Origin: an uncultured Chitinophagaceae bacterium
GTDB taxonomy: Bacteria; Bacteroidota; Bacteroidia; Chitinophagales; Chitinophagaceae
Length of the DNA stretch: 45,203 nt
Reading direction: 5' to 3'
Assembly: GCA_934502905.1 (NCBI GenBank)
Contig: CAKSVK010000008.1
Location: forward strand, 1 to 45,203
Of the stretch, positions 34,194 to 42,438 are shown one piece after another. The position numbers and the translations under genes are program-made. Positions within the stretch are counted from its first letter, which is position 1; every line of letters begins with the position of its first letter. Below the pieces are notes generated by a model. The model made no database searches. It was not told where the DNA came from and saw only the letters and a program-made list of their open reading frames with translations.

Positions 34194-34969
34194 TGATAAC
34201 GGTAAAGGACATATGGTATAAAAGCAATAACACTCAGCTGCTGAAAGACATCAGCTTTGATGTTATTCCGGGCGACGTGCTGGCGGTATTGGGCGCCAAC
34301 GGTGCCGGTAAGACCACTTTGCTGAAATGCCTGAGCAAGGAGCTGGTGCCGGAAAAGGGAGATATTTTATTCAGGGAAAAGGAGCTGGGGCACTGGCAAA
34401 ACAAGGACCTGGCGAAACACCGGGCTGTGCTGAGCCAGCACTACCAGGTGACGCTTCCTTTTACAGTAGAGCAGATCGTTATGATGGGGCGATATCCCCA
34501 TTTTAAGAATCACCCGTTGCCGAAAGATCTTGATATTGTAAAACAAAGCCTGGAGTTCGCCGGTATTCTGCACCTGCAGCACCGTAACTACCTCACGCTC
34601 AGCGGCGGAGAGCAGCAAAGAGCGCAGATAGCCCGTGTGCTTTCCCAGTTGTGGGAAGATGAAAGCGATGAAAAGCTGCTGATCCTGGATGAGCCGGTCA
34701 GTGCGCTTGATATACAGTACCAGCACCATATTATGCAGATCGTACGAAAGCTTTCGACCCGTAACTTTGCGGTGATTGCTGTATTGCACGACCTGAACCT
34801 GGCACTGCAATATTGTAGCAAGGCATTGTTGCTGAGGAATGGGGAGCAGGTTGCTTTCGGCAGCACGGGTATTATCGATAGGGCGCTCATAAAAAAAGTG
34901 TACAGTGTAGATTCCGATTTGGTATACCATGCCGCTACGCATAAAAATTATATCGTTATAACAGAATAA
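34193..34969 (+). CDS. hmuV: Haem ABC transporter ATP-binding protein
   Basis: A 258-residue ATPase with all motifs: Walker A GANGAGKTT (about residues 34-42), Q-loop near LSQHYQVTLPF, signature LSGGEQQR, Walker B LLILDEPVSALD and the switch histidine in VLHDLNLAL. The EQQRAQIARVLSQLW stretch and overall length match HmuV/PhuV. The longest frame starts at 34076 inside hmuU; the GTG at 34193, overlapping the hmuU stop (TAGTG), is preferred because the protein then begins at the first beta strand of the domain. It drives haem import through HmuU. Confidence 0.92.
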   Translation: MITVKDIWYKSNNTQLLKDISFDVIPGDVLAVLGANGAGKTTLLKCLSKELVPEKGDILFREKELGHWQNKDLAKHRAVLSQHYQVTLPFTVEQIVMMGRYPHFKNHPLPKDLDIVKQSLEFAGILHLQHRNYLTLSGGEQQRAQIARVLSQLWEDESDEKLLILDEPVSALDIQYQHHIMQIVRKLSTRNFAVIAVLHDLNLALQYCSKALLLRNGEQVAFGSTGIIDRALIKKVYSVDSDLVYHAATHKNYIVITE

Positions 34970-34995
34970 TATTTTTACTTTAAAAACAAAAGATC

Positions 34996-36021
34996 ATGTC
35001 AACTACCACTACCACATTGCTGGACAGATATGAAGAAGCAAAACAGCAGAATCCCAAAATGCGTATCAGGGATATGGCAAAACACCTCGGCGTAAGCGAG
35101 GCTGACCTGGTGGCAACAGGTGTTGGAAACCACGTAACGTTGTTGCAGGGTGACTGGGAAGAGCTCCTGAAAGAAGTGCATACGATGGGAAAAGTGATGG
35201 CATTGACCCGTAATGATGATTGTGTGCATGAACGCAAGGGTGTATATAACAATGTTTCTTTTGAAAATCATGTAGGGCTCGTTCTCGATCCCGATATCGA
35301 CCTCCGGTTGTTTATGATGCACTGGAAGTTTGGTTTTGCTGTTAACGAGAACGACAGGCTCAGCCTGCAGTTCTTTGATAAAAGCGGGGATGCAGTACAC
35401 AAAATATACATGATAGAAGGTAGCCACCTTGATGCATATAAAGCAATTGTTGACAAGTATAAAGCACCGGAACAGATAGCTGAAATTACTACAGAAGTTT
35501 ATAGTGCACCACCTGCTGAAAAGCCCGATGTGGAGATTGATGCAGCCGGATTGCGGGAAGAATGGAAAAACATGACAGACACCCACCAGTTCTTTGGCAT
35601 TACCCGCAAATATGGTGTAACCAGGAAACAGGCTTTGCGGCTGGCTCCCGAAGGTTTTGTACAGGAAGTAGATAACAGTAAGGTAAGGAAATTGCTGGAG
35701 GTCAGCGTGGAGAAACAGGTGCCTATCATGATCTTTGTTGGTAGCAGGGGGTGCATCCAGATACATACGGGAGAAATTTACAAACTGATGGAAGCCGGTC
35801 CCTGGTTCAATATCCTGGATCCCGAATTGAATCTTCATTTGCGCACTACTGCAGTAGATACGACCTATATTGTAAAGAAACCCAGCGAAGCAGGAATAGT
35901 AACAGCCCTGGAGGTGTTTGACAAAGCAGGGAACCTGATCGTACAGTTCTTCGGAAAAAGAAAGCCTGGTATTCCCGAATTGGAAAACTGGAGAGAAGCA
36001 GTAGCGGAAATAGCGGGATAG
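34996..36021 (+). CDS. hmuS: Haemin-degrading/haem-trafficking factor (HemS/ChuS-like)
   Basis: A 341-residue cytoplasmic protein of two repeated HemS/ChuX domains. The first half has MRIRDMAKHLGVSEADLVATG and the second WKNMTDTHQFFGITRKYGVTRKQALRLA, where His197 matches the proximal haem-ligating histidine of HemS/ChuS (about 196 and 193). Members bind haem delivered by the ABC transporter and either store, pass on or break it open; whether this one degrades haem cannot be read from sequence. The gap from hmuV is 26 bases and contains TATTTTTA, a near match to a -7 box. It is the last gene of the locus; inverted repeats follow. Confidence 0.9.
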   Translation: MSTTTTTLLDRYEEAKQQNPKMRIRDMAKHLGVSEADLVATGVGNHVTLLQGDWEELLKEVHTMGKVMALTRNDDCVHERKGVYNNVSFENHVGLVLDPDIDLRLFMMHWKFGFAVNENDRLSLQFFDKSGDAVHKIYMIEGSHLDAYKAIVDKYKAPEQIAEITTEVYSAPPAEKPDVEIDAAGLREEWKNMTDTHQFFGITRKYGVTRKQALRLAPEGFVQEVDNSKVRKLLEVSVEKQVPIMIFVGSRGCIQIHTGEIYKLMEAGPWFNILDPELNLHLRTTAVDTTYIVKKPSEAGIVTALEVFDKAGNLIVQFFGKRKPGIPELENWREAVAEIAG

Positions 36022-36088
36022 GTATATTACCCGGTTGTTGTCTTCGTGATTGCCACTGATCGGTTTGCCATATGCTGCTTTTTGCTGT

Positions 36089-36108
36089 CCGGAGTTTGCA
36101 AACTCCGG
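36089..36108. repeat. Perfect 20-base palindrome downstream of hmuS
   Basis: CCGGAGTTTGCAAACTCCGG is fully self-complementary. It is followed by a second small hairpin CCGTT-TCT-AACGG (about 36126-36138). From memory, sequences like this recur between genes in Bacteroidota as REP-like elements. Confidence 0.6.
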
Positions 36109-36157
36109 GTATGCAATGTTCTTACCGTTTCTAACGGCGTTCTACAAACGAAAATAT

Positions 36158-36209
36158 ACTATAAACTACTAATGGCTGGTGTCTTCACCAGCCATTAGTA
36201 GTTTATAGT
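36158..36209. terminator. Long perfect inverted repeat between convergent hmuS and fabI
   Basis: Two 24-base arms (36158-36181 and 36186-36209) are perfect reverse complements around a TCTT loop. The top of the stem is GC-rich (GGCTGGTG/CACCAGCC) and the base AT-rich, so it could end transcription from both sides. The length and perfection are unusual for a terminator; a small mobile or REP-like element is the alternative. Confidence 0.6.
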
Positions 36210-36229
36210 GCGATTAAAGATGATATACG

Positions 36230-37054
36230 CTATTCTGTTTCTTTTCCCATAGCTGTCAATACCTGCTCTGTCACCCCCATGGAAGAGAAGCCTCCATCGT
36301 GGAAGAGGTTCTGCATGGTAACATATTTGGTAAGGTCGCTGAACATGACTGCTACATAATCAGCGCAGGCTTCTGCAGGAGCATTACCCAGCGGGCTCAT
36401 TTTTGCGGCATAGTCAATAAAGCTGCCGAATCCTTTTACACCGCTGCCCGCTGTGGTAGGGGTAGGGGACTGGGAGATGGTATTGATACGAACTTTTTTT
36501 CGTTCGCCGTAGTAGTAACCAAACATTCTTGCAACACTTTCCAGCAATGCCTTGGCATCGGCCATCTCATTATAATCAGGAAACACACGCTGTGCTGCAA
36601 TATAGGTAAGGGCTATTACGCTTGCGTGTTCATTAAGCGCGTCCAGTTCCCAGCAGGTTTTTAAAACCTTATGCAGGCTCATGGAGGATATATCGAATGT
36701 TTTCTGGTTCCATTCGTAGTTCATTTCCGTATAATGCTTACCCTTTCTTACATTTAGCCCCATGCCTACGGAATGCAAAATAAAGTCCAGTTTGCCACCA
36801 AAGTGTTCCATCGATTTTTCCACCAGGCTTTTCAGGTCTTCCAGATTGGTAACATCGGCACCAATGACCGGCGCATTGCCGCATTCTGCTGCCAGTTGAT
36901 TAATGGTGCCCATACGTAAGGCGACGGGCGCATTGGTAAGCACCAGTTGTGCGCCTTCTTCATAACATTTTAATGCGGTCTTCCACGCAATTGATTTTTC
37001 ATCCAGCGCGCCGAAAATGATCCCTTTCTTTCCTTTTAAAAGGTTATAAGCCAT
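36230..37054 (-). CDS. fabI: Enoyl-[acyl-carrier-protein] reductase, FabI type
   Basis: A 274-residue short-chain dehydrogenase-like enzyme that performs the last reduction of each fatty-acid elongation cycle. The NAD-binding region is the FabI-type GALDEKSIAW (residues 15-24), and the active-site pair Tyr161-x6-Lys168 (YNEMADAK) with Tyr151 in LTYIAAQ is intact. The C-terminal substrate loop (KMSPLGNAPAEACADYV) and GFSSMGV end fit the family. Normal length and ATG start. A minus-strand TATATTTA lies upstream as a possible -7 box. It is downstream of recN on the same strand with a 93-base gap. Confidence 0.95.
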   Translation of the reverse strand: MAYNLLKGKKGIIFGALDEKSIAWKTALKCYEEGAQLVLTNAPVALRMGTINQLAAECGNAPVIGADVTNLEDLKSLVEKSMEHFGGKLDFILHSVGMGLNVRKGKHYTEMNYEWNQKTFDISSMSLHKVLKTCWELDALNEHASVIALTYIAAQRVFPDYNEMADAKALLESVARMFGYYYGERKKVRINTISQSPTPTTAGSGVKGFGSFIDYAAKMSPLGNAPAEACADYVAVMFSDLTKYVTMQNLFHDGGFSSMGVTEQVLTAMGKETE

Positions 37055-37147
37055 ATCGTTTTACTTTAAATTGGGGGTAAATATAGGGATTCGGCAGAAA
37101 TTGCGGAAATATGAAAAAGCAAGGCTGGTGATCAAACAGATTTGTGA

Positions 37148-38806
37148 TCAATCGGCCGCCATCATTTCCTTTGCATTTTCTACAGCCGATGCCGTGGGCT
37201 TTTCTCCGCCCAGCATTTGCGCAATGGCTTCTATCCGTTCGTTTTTCGACAGTATTTTTATGTGTGTATGTATGGCAGCTCCCGTTTGCTTTTTGTATAC
37301 AAACAAATGTGTATCTGCTTTAGCCGCGATCTGGGGCTGGTGGGTAATGGAAATGACCTGATGGGATCTGCCAAGATCCTTCATAATGATGGCAACCTGC
37401 TTAGCCGCCTCGCCGCTGATACCCGTATCTATCTCATCAAAGATGAGCGTGGGCAATTTCACGGAAGCCGCTACCAGCGATTTGATGCACAACATCAGCC
37501 TGCTGAGCTCTCCTCCGCTGGCAACCTTACGTAAAGGTTCGAAGCGGTTGCTGTTGTTGGCGTCAAACAAAAAGCTGATATCATCTCCACCGGTATTGTT
37601 GAGTGCCGCCTCTGTTATTTCCACTTTTATCCGGGCGTTCGGCATGCCCACTTGTGTCAGCAGCTTCATTGTTTTCTTTTCAAAAGAGGGAACCTGCTTT
37701 TTGCGATGGTCGCTTAATTCTTTTGCCAGCGTTTTTGCCTGTTGAAAATACTTTTCCTGTTCGGCATTCAAACGATCGATGGCTGCATCCAGGTTAAGCG
37801 ACTGCTTAAGCTTTTCTGCCAGCTCAGCCTGAATAGCCAGCAACTCATTTGTCGTTTGCACGTTATGCTTTTTCTGCAGCTTGTAGCCTGTGTTCAGGCG
37901 TTCATTCAGCTCTTCGAGCCGGCCGGCGTCCAGGGCAACGGTTTCGCTCAACCGTTCCACTTCATCTGCAATATCTTTCAGCTCAATTTGGGAGGATTGT
38001 AAGCGTTGTGCCAGCCCGGGGATTTCCGGGTGAAATTCGCTTAACGATTGCAGGATATTGTACAGGCTTTTCAGGTGCTGTATCACCGGCTGCTCACCTT
38101 CATTGAGCTCATAGTGCACTTTATTCAGGGAAGACTTTACCTGTTCTGCGTTGTTCAGGAGCTTCAGTGCTGTCTCCGCCTCTTCCAGCTCATTTTCCTG
38201 CAGGTTTGCTTCTTCCAGCTCATTGAACAGGAAAGAGTAATAATCTTTTTCCTTGGTAAAAGCTGCCTGTTCTTCTTTGTATTCCCTTAGTTGCTTTTGT
38301 ATCCCGCTGTACTTTCCAAAAGTCTCCCGGTATTTATTCAGCAGCGTGCTATTGCCTGCCAGCGCATCTATTACTTCCCGTTGAAAGTCATCATCACCCA
38401 GTTGGAGGGTATCAAACTGCTGGTGCATGCTCACAAGCAGTGAGGTAAATTGCTTCAGCTGCTGCAAAGTCACCGGGGTATCATTGATAAACGCTCTCGA
38501 CTTACCGTTGGCAGCCACTTCCCTCCGGATGGTTAATTCATCGTCGGCGTCCAGGTCATTATCCTGCAGGAATTGTTTTACCGCAGGGTAATCCCCGATA
38601 TCAAATACACCTTCGGCAATACATTTTTGGGCAGTATCCATCAATACCGAGCTATCGGCTCTTTCTCCGAGGATCAGTCCCAGCGCCCCCACCAGTATGC
38701 TCTTTCCCGCACCGGTTTCTCCCGTAATAATATTCAGTCCTCCGGAAAAGCTGATCTCTACCGATGCGATGATTGCATAATTCCGTATGAGTAATTTTTG
38801 CAGCAT
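37148..38806 (-). CDS. recN: DNA repair protein RecN
   Basis: A 552-residue SMC-like ATPase for double-strand break repair. The N-terminus has MLQKLLIRNYAIIASVEISF and Walker A GETGAGKS (residues 29-36); a long coiled coil spans about 150-370; the C-terminal half has the RecN signature ASGGELSRLMLCIKSL and Walker B LIFDEIDTGISGEAA, then ISITHQPQIAAKAD. Length and architecture are standard. It begins 11 bases after the stop of the SMUG2-like gene on the same strand, which puts two DNA-repair genes in one unit. Confidence 0.95.
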   Translation of the reverse strand: MLQKLLIRNYAIIASVEISFSGGLNIITGETGAGKSILVGALGLILGERADSSVLMDTAQKCIAEGVFDIGDYPAVKQFLQDNDLDADDELTIRREVAANGKSRAFINDTPVTLQQLKQFTSLLVSMHQQFDTLQLGDDDFQREVIDALAGNSTLLNKYRETFGKYSGIQKQLREYKEEQAAFTKEKDYYSFLFNELEEANLQENELEEAETALKLLNNAEQVKSSLNKVHYELNEGEQPVIQHLKSLYNILQSLSEFHPEIPGLAQRLQSSQIELKDIADEVERLSETVALDAGRLEELNERLNTGYKLQKKHNVQTTNELLAIQAELAEKLKQSLNLDAAIDRLNAEQEKYFQQAKTLAKELSDHRKKQVPSFEKKTMKLLTQVGMPNARIKVEITEAALNNTGGDDISFLFDANNSNRFEPLRKVASGGELSRLMLCIKSLVAASVKLPTLIFDEIDTGISGEAAKQVAIIMKDLGRSHQVISITHQPQIAAKADTHLFVYKKQTGAAIHTHIKILSKNERIEAIAQMLGGEKPTASAVENAKEMMAAD

Positions 38807-38817
38807 ACAGGTGCAAA

Positions 38818-39525
38818 TTATGCAGATTTATGGTTTATTTTTCCGAATGCAGAAAGATATTTATTGACGTAGACCTCCTTTGTCCTGGATTTATATTGCA
38901 TGATGAACCTGGGGTGTTCCAGGGCAACGATCTCTTTAAAAAAGCCATACCTGTTGTTCAGCTTGTGGAGGAATTGTTCGTTCTTCCCCGTCCCGAAACA
39001 AAAGGCCAGCTCTGTATGAATACCAAGCTTTATCAGTTGTTTGATCGATTGTATGATAAAGGGAAGGACATCCTCTGTCAGCTCTTTGCTGTCGTAATAA
39101 TTGTAGTTGATGATCCTGTTGTCGCTTTTATCTATAGTAAACCCCAGCGGGGATACAGAGTTAATGAAGAACGACTGATAAAACGATTCCATCCCACCAT
39201 AAGCTTCTATCATTTCGTACACAAATACCGAAGAAGGCTCATGGGCAGATTTACCGTGGTAGGAGATACCGCATTTTTCCACCAGCCTTTTAGGATCAGT
39301 AAACGGCACACCGGTTAAGCCCGCTCCGAACCTGCCGGGGTTGATCCCCAGGATGATATGTCTTTTCCGATGGTCATTGTAATACTTCCTGTAAAATTGT
39401 GCAGACACATCCGCCGCTTCTTTATTTTCTTTGAACGGGTTCATGATGCGGATACCCTCAGGCAGCTTTCCTGTAAAGCTGAGCTGCCTGTTGAACGCTA
39501 TTACTTTTTCGGCAAAGGTTTTCAT
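38818..39525 (-). CDS. SMUG2-like uracil-DNA glycosylase (DUF4918)
   Basis: A 235-residue protein matching the DUF4918/SMUG2 branch of the uracil-DNA glycosylase superfamily. Motif 1 is LGINPGRFGAGLTGVPFTDP (about residues 58-77) and motif 2 lies in ALEHPRFIMQY near residue 205, the usual water-activating and minor-groove positions. The family removes uracil or related lesions from DNA. The frame extends to 39552, but MKTFAEKVIAFNRQL at 39525 is the conserved N-terminus. It precedes recN by 11 bases, fitting a repair operon; a terminator separates it from the nif3-zinc-ribbon pair upstream. Confidence 0.82.
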   Translation of the reverse strand: MKTFAEKVIAFNRQLSFTGKLPEGIRIMNPFKENKEAADVSAQFYRKYYNDHRKRHIILGINPGRFGAGLTGVPFTDPKRLVEKCGISYHGKSAHEPSSVFVYEMIEAYGGMESFYQSFFINSVSPLGFTIDKSDNRIINYNYYDSKELTEDVLPFIIQSIKQLIKLGIHTELAFCFGTGKNEQFLHKLNNRYGFFKEIVALEHPRFIMQYKSRTKEVYVNKYLSAFGKINHKSA

Positions 39526-39532
39526 GCGACAA

Positions 39533-39570
39533 TAATAAATTAAAAATGGCATCCGGGGAGGACGCCATTT
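39533..39570 (-). terminator. Terminator after the nif3-zinc-ribbon operon
   Basis: AAATGGC/GCCATTT stem (39570-39564 and 39550-39544, minus strand) with a 13-base loop, running into TTTTTAATTTATT on the minus strand. It sits 23 bases past the zinc-ribbon stop codon. Confidence 0.6.
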
Positions 39571-39592
39571 CAGCAGTTATTTTATACAATTA

Positions 39593-40348
39593 CTATTTCA
39601 GGTCTATGCCGTTGTACAGGTCCTCATCTATCAGGATACGTCCACAGTTTTCGCAAATGATGATCTTTTTACGCTGGCGTATTTCACTTTGTCTTTGAGG
39701 AGGGATCGCGTTGAAGCAACCACCGCAGGCATCACGCAGCACGGGCACTATAGCCAGTCCGTTGCGATAGCTGGTTCTGATGCGTTCGTAGGAAGCCAGC
39801 AGCCGCGGATCAACCTTTTCCCTTGCGCTGTTAGCGATATCGTGGTATTCTGTTTCTTCTTTTTCTGTATCTGCCACTATCTTTTCCAGCTCTCCCTTTT
39901 TGTGCTTTAGGGTGCCGTCTTTGGTAGCAATGGCTTTTTTCGCGTTCTCCAGCAGGCGGGCTTTTTCCGCAATCTCTTCATTGGCGTCTTTGATATGCTT
40001 TTCAGACAGCTTCACCTCAAGGTTAGCCAGCTCCAGTTCTTTGTTAATGGCGTCAAACTCACGGCTGTTTTTTACATTCTCACTTTGTTTTTCATATTTC
40101 TTTGCTAGTTCCAGCGATTCCTTGATCACGTTTTTCTTCTGCTCAATGAACTCCTGGATACCGTTGATCTCTTCTTCTATCCTTGTTTGTCTTGCATTCA
40201 ATCCCTGAATTTCATCCTCCAGGTCCCGCACTTCCATAGGAAGCTCGCCTTTCAGTATTTTGATCTCGTCTAACTTGGAATCAATCTTTTGTAATGAAAC
40301 TAAAGAAGCCAGTTTTTCTTCTACTGAAAACTCTTTTACGTTGGACAT
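39593..40348 (-). CDS. C4-type zinc-ribbon coiled-coil protein (CT398-like)
   Basis: A 251-residue protein: a long antiparallel coiled coil (about residues 10-175, very rich in E, K, L) followed by a C4 zinc ribbon with Cys208 and Cys211 in ACGGCFNAI and Cys232 and Cys235 in CENCGRILID. This matches the CT398/zf-RING_7 family, found next to nif3-like genes in many bacteria. In Chlamydia a member binds sigma-54 and type III secretion factors, but the general role is unknown. It starts 24 bases after the nif3-like stop, so the pair is cotranscribed. Confidence 0.9.
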   Translation of the reverse strand: MSNVKEFSVEEKLASLVSLQKIDSKLDEIKILKGELPMEVRDLEDEIQGLNARQTRIEEEINGIQEFIEQKKNVIKESLELAKKYEKQSENVKNSREFDAINKELELANLEVKLSEKHIKDANEEIAEKARLLENAKKAIATKDGTLKHKKGELEKIVADTEKEETEYHDIANSAREKVDPRLLASYERIRTSYRNGLAIVPVLRDACGGCFNAIPPQRQSEIRQRKKIIICENCGRILIDEDLYNGIDLK

Positions 40349-40372
40349 AAACTGCGTAATGTAATTTTTGTA

Positions 40373-41476
40373 TTAGGCATGATAAAATACCGGGTTGGTA
40401 TTTATCTCCGTTTTAAGGACGGCAAAGTTAGGGAATTTTTCAATGATTATATCATATAAAAGGTTAATGGTAAATTGTTCACTTTCGTAGTGACCGATGT
40501 CTGCTATAACAATTTGATTATCAGCATCGAAATATTCGTGGTACTTAAAATCGGAACTGATATAAATATCTGATTTTGATGCAATTGCATCTTTAAGCAG
40601 GAAGCTGCCTGCACCTCCGCACAGGGCTACTTTCTGTATGGGTTTCCCCAGGAGAGCAGTATGTTTTACCACCTTCAAACCGAAAACCTTTTTTAGTTGC
40701 TGTAAAAATCCTTCTTCGTCCACCACATGGGGTAACAGCCCTGTCAGTCCCGAGCCTGTTTGCATATAACTGTTTTCCAGGTTAATGATGTCAAAAGCCG
40801 GTTCCTCATAGGGGTGCGCTTCCATTAATGCCTTTACCACTGTGCGCTGCTGCCATGCCGGGAATATGATTTCTATCCGCACTTCCGGCTCTTCATGCCG
40901 TATGCCGGGTGTGCCTGCAAAAGGATGCGTATCCGCTGACCCTTTAAAGGTGCCGGTTCCGTTGGTATTGAAGCTGCATTCGCTGTAGTTGCCGATATGA
41001 CCGCCACCGGCTGCAAACACGGCTTTCCGTACCGCTTCCGCCTGCTCCAGCGGCACATAGGTGTATAACTTTTTGAGTCCTTTTTTGGGAACAAGCGGTT
41101 GACAGCCAGTCAGCCCCAGCATTTCAGCTACCCGACCGTTTACGCCATCCCTGACATTGTCCAGGTTGGTATGGATCGCATAAACGGCGATATTGTTTTT
41201 GATGGCTTTAATGATGGTACGTTCCACGTAGTTATTCCCGATAATTCTTTTAAGACCCCTGAAAATGACCGGGTGATGGGCCACCACGAGGTTGCAGTTT
41301 CTCCTCAGCGCTTCTTCTAATACTGCTTCAGTGGCATCAAGGCAGCAAAGCACACCGCTGCATTCACCCTGCAGGTTGCCGGTAAGCAACCCGGCGTTAT
41401 CATAGTCTTCCTGCAGGGCAGGCGGGGCAATCGCCTCCAAAACGTTAATGATGTCCTTAATTTGAATTTTCTCCAT
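40373..41476 (-). CDS. Nif3-like dinuclear metal centre protein
   Basis: A 367-residue Nif3/YbgI/YqfO-family protein. The metal ligands are visible in VVAHHPVIFRG (His67, His68), YAIHTNLDNV (His102, Asp106) and, near the C-terminus, IADIGHYESEQF. The length shows the YqfO-type insertion (about residues 130-235, YTYVPLEQAEAVRKAVFAAGGGHIG and AHPYEEPAFDI), a PII/CutA-like domain. Proteins of this family form toroidal hexamers; one proposed role is GTP cyclohydrolase type 1-like activity, but function is not settled. First gene of a two-gene operon; divergent from the DUF695 gene across 50 bases. Confidence 0.92.
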   Translation of the reverse strand: MEKIQIKDIINVLEAIAPPALQEDYDNAGLLTGNLQGECSGVLCCLDATEAVLEEALRRNCNLVVAHHPVIFRGLKRIIGNNYVERTIIKAIKNNIAVYAIHTNLDNVRDGVNGRVAEMLGLTGCQPLVPKKGLKKLYTYVPLEQAEAVRKAVFAAGGGHIGNYSECSFNTNGTGTFKGSADTHPFAGTPGIRHEEPEVRIEIIFPAWQQRTVVKALMEAHPYEEPAFDIINLENSYMQTGSGLTGLLPHVVDEEGFLQQLKKVFGLKVVKHTALLGKPIQKVALCGGAGSFLLKDAIASKSDIYISSDFKYHEYFDADNQIVIADIGHYESEQFTINLLYDIIIEKFPNFAVLKTEINTNPVFYHA

Positions 41477-41526
41477 GGCGGTATAAAAATAGCTATTACT
41501 TTGCTTTTAAATACCGGATCATTGTG

Positions 41527-42348
41527 ATGAAACGATTTATACCGATCGCCATAGGCATATTGCTGCTGACACTGCAATCCAAAGGACAGGAAGACTGGGA
41601 GACCTATGTATTGTATATAAAGGACAGACCGGTATCCGTGATGGTAGATCTTGGCTTTGCAAATTCTTCTTTGGCAAAACAAAACCAGAATGTAATAATT
41701 GTCAGTCTTCGTTTGGGAACTGTTCAAAAAGACGGTCTGCCGCTGGCCAAAGATATCCGGAAGCTGGACACCCTGGAAAATGAACTGGTTGACCAGTTGC
41801 ATAGTGGTTTGGGAGCTGTGTATACCGGGCGTTATACCAGCAACGGAAAAAGGGATTTTTATTTTTACACGAACGATACATCCTCCTGTCACAGCCATGT
41901 TGAAAAGATAGTGAAACCCTACCAGTACAGGTTCACTGTATTGTGTAAAGATGATCCTCAACTCAGTAATTATACTTATACATTATATCCCACGCAGGTG
42001 GAGCTGCAACGCATATATAACCGCAGGATGATCGATCATCTGGTGAAGGCAGGCGATCAGCTGACAGCTCCACGCGTCGTAGACCATCTTCTTTTTTTCA
42101 AGACCGACGATGATCGCAGAAAGTTTGCAAAAGAGGTAATTGAAAAACGTTTTACAGTCATTGGTGCAGGTGAGGAAAAAGGGGTAAAGGAACAGCCTTT
42201 CAGCCTTGAAATATCGCGGGTGGATAAAGTGGATGAGGACTCTATAGAAGAGGTGAGTCTGTACCTGTGGGAACTGGCTTTGAAATACGGTGCACGGTAT
42301 GACGGCTGGGAAACCTTTGTGGTAAAACCGGGTGAGCAAAAAGAATAG
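41527..42348 (+). CDS. Exported protein with DUF695 and RraB-like domains
   Basis: A 273-residue protein. MKRFIPIAIGILLLTLQSKGQ is a good signal peptide. Residues about 22-160 match DUF695 (EDWETYVLYIKDRPVSVMVDLGF, NQNVIIVSLRL, GRYTSNGKRDFYFYT, PYQYRFTVLCKDDPQLSNYT) and residues about 170-265 look like the RraB (ribonuclease E inhibitor B-like) domain (VVDHLLFFKTDDDRRKFAKEV, GWETFVV). The DUF695-RraB pairing is known from cytoplasmic proteins, so the export signal is unusual. RraB in E. coli binds RNase E; this cannot be its role outside the cytoplasm. ATG at 41527 follows a GTG at 41524. Its stop codon lies inside a hairpin. Confidence 0.82.
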   Translation: MKRFIPIAIGILLLTLQSKGQEDWETYVLYIKDRPVSVMVDLGFANSSLAKQNQNVIIVSLRLGTVQKDGLPLAKDIRKLDTLENELVDQLHSGLGAVYTGRYTSNGKRDFYFYTNDTSSCHSHVEKIVKPYQYRFTVLCKDDPQLSNYTYTLYPTQVELQRIYNRRMIDHLVKAGDQLTAPRVVDHLLFFKTDDDRRKFAKEVIEKRFTVIGAGEEKGVKEQPFSLEISRVDKVDEDSIEEVSLYLWELALKYGARYDGWETFVVKPGEQKE

Positions 42349-42366
42349 CCTGCGAATAAGCAGGCT
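42347..42366. terminator. Hairpin terminator between convergent DUF695 and CLCA-like genes
   Basis: AGCCTGC (42347-42353) / GCAGGCT (42360-42366), 7-bp stem and 6-base loop. On the minus strand the stem is followed by ATTCTTTTTGC, so it best serves the CLCA-like gene; it overlaps the stop codon of the DUF695 gene. Confidence 0.55.
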
Positions 42367-42438
42367 ATATAAAAATTACAATGACTATTTACATTTTAGG
42401 CCAAAGTTCCATCCTGTTTTCCCGTATGCACGGATAAG

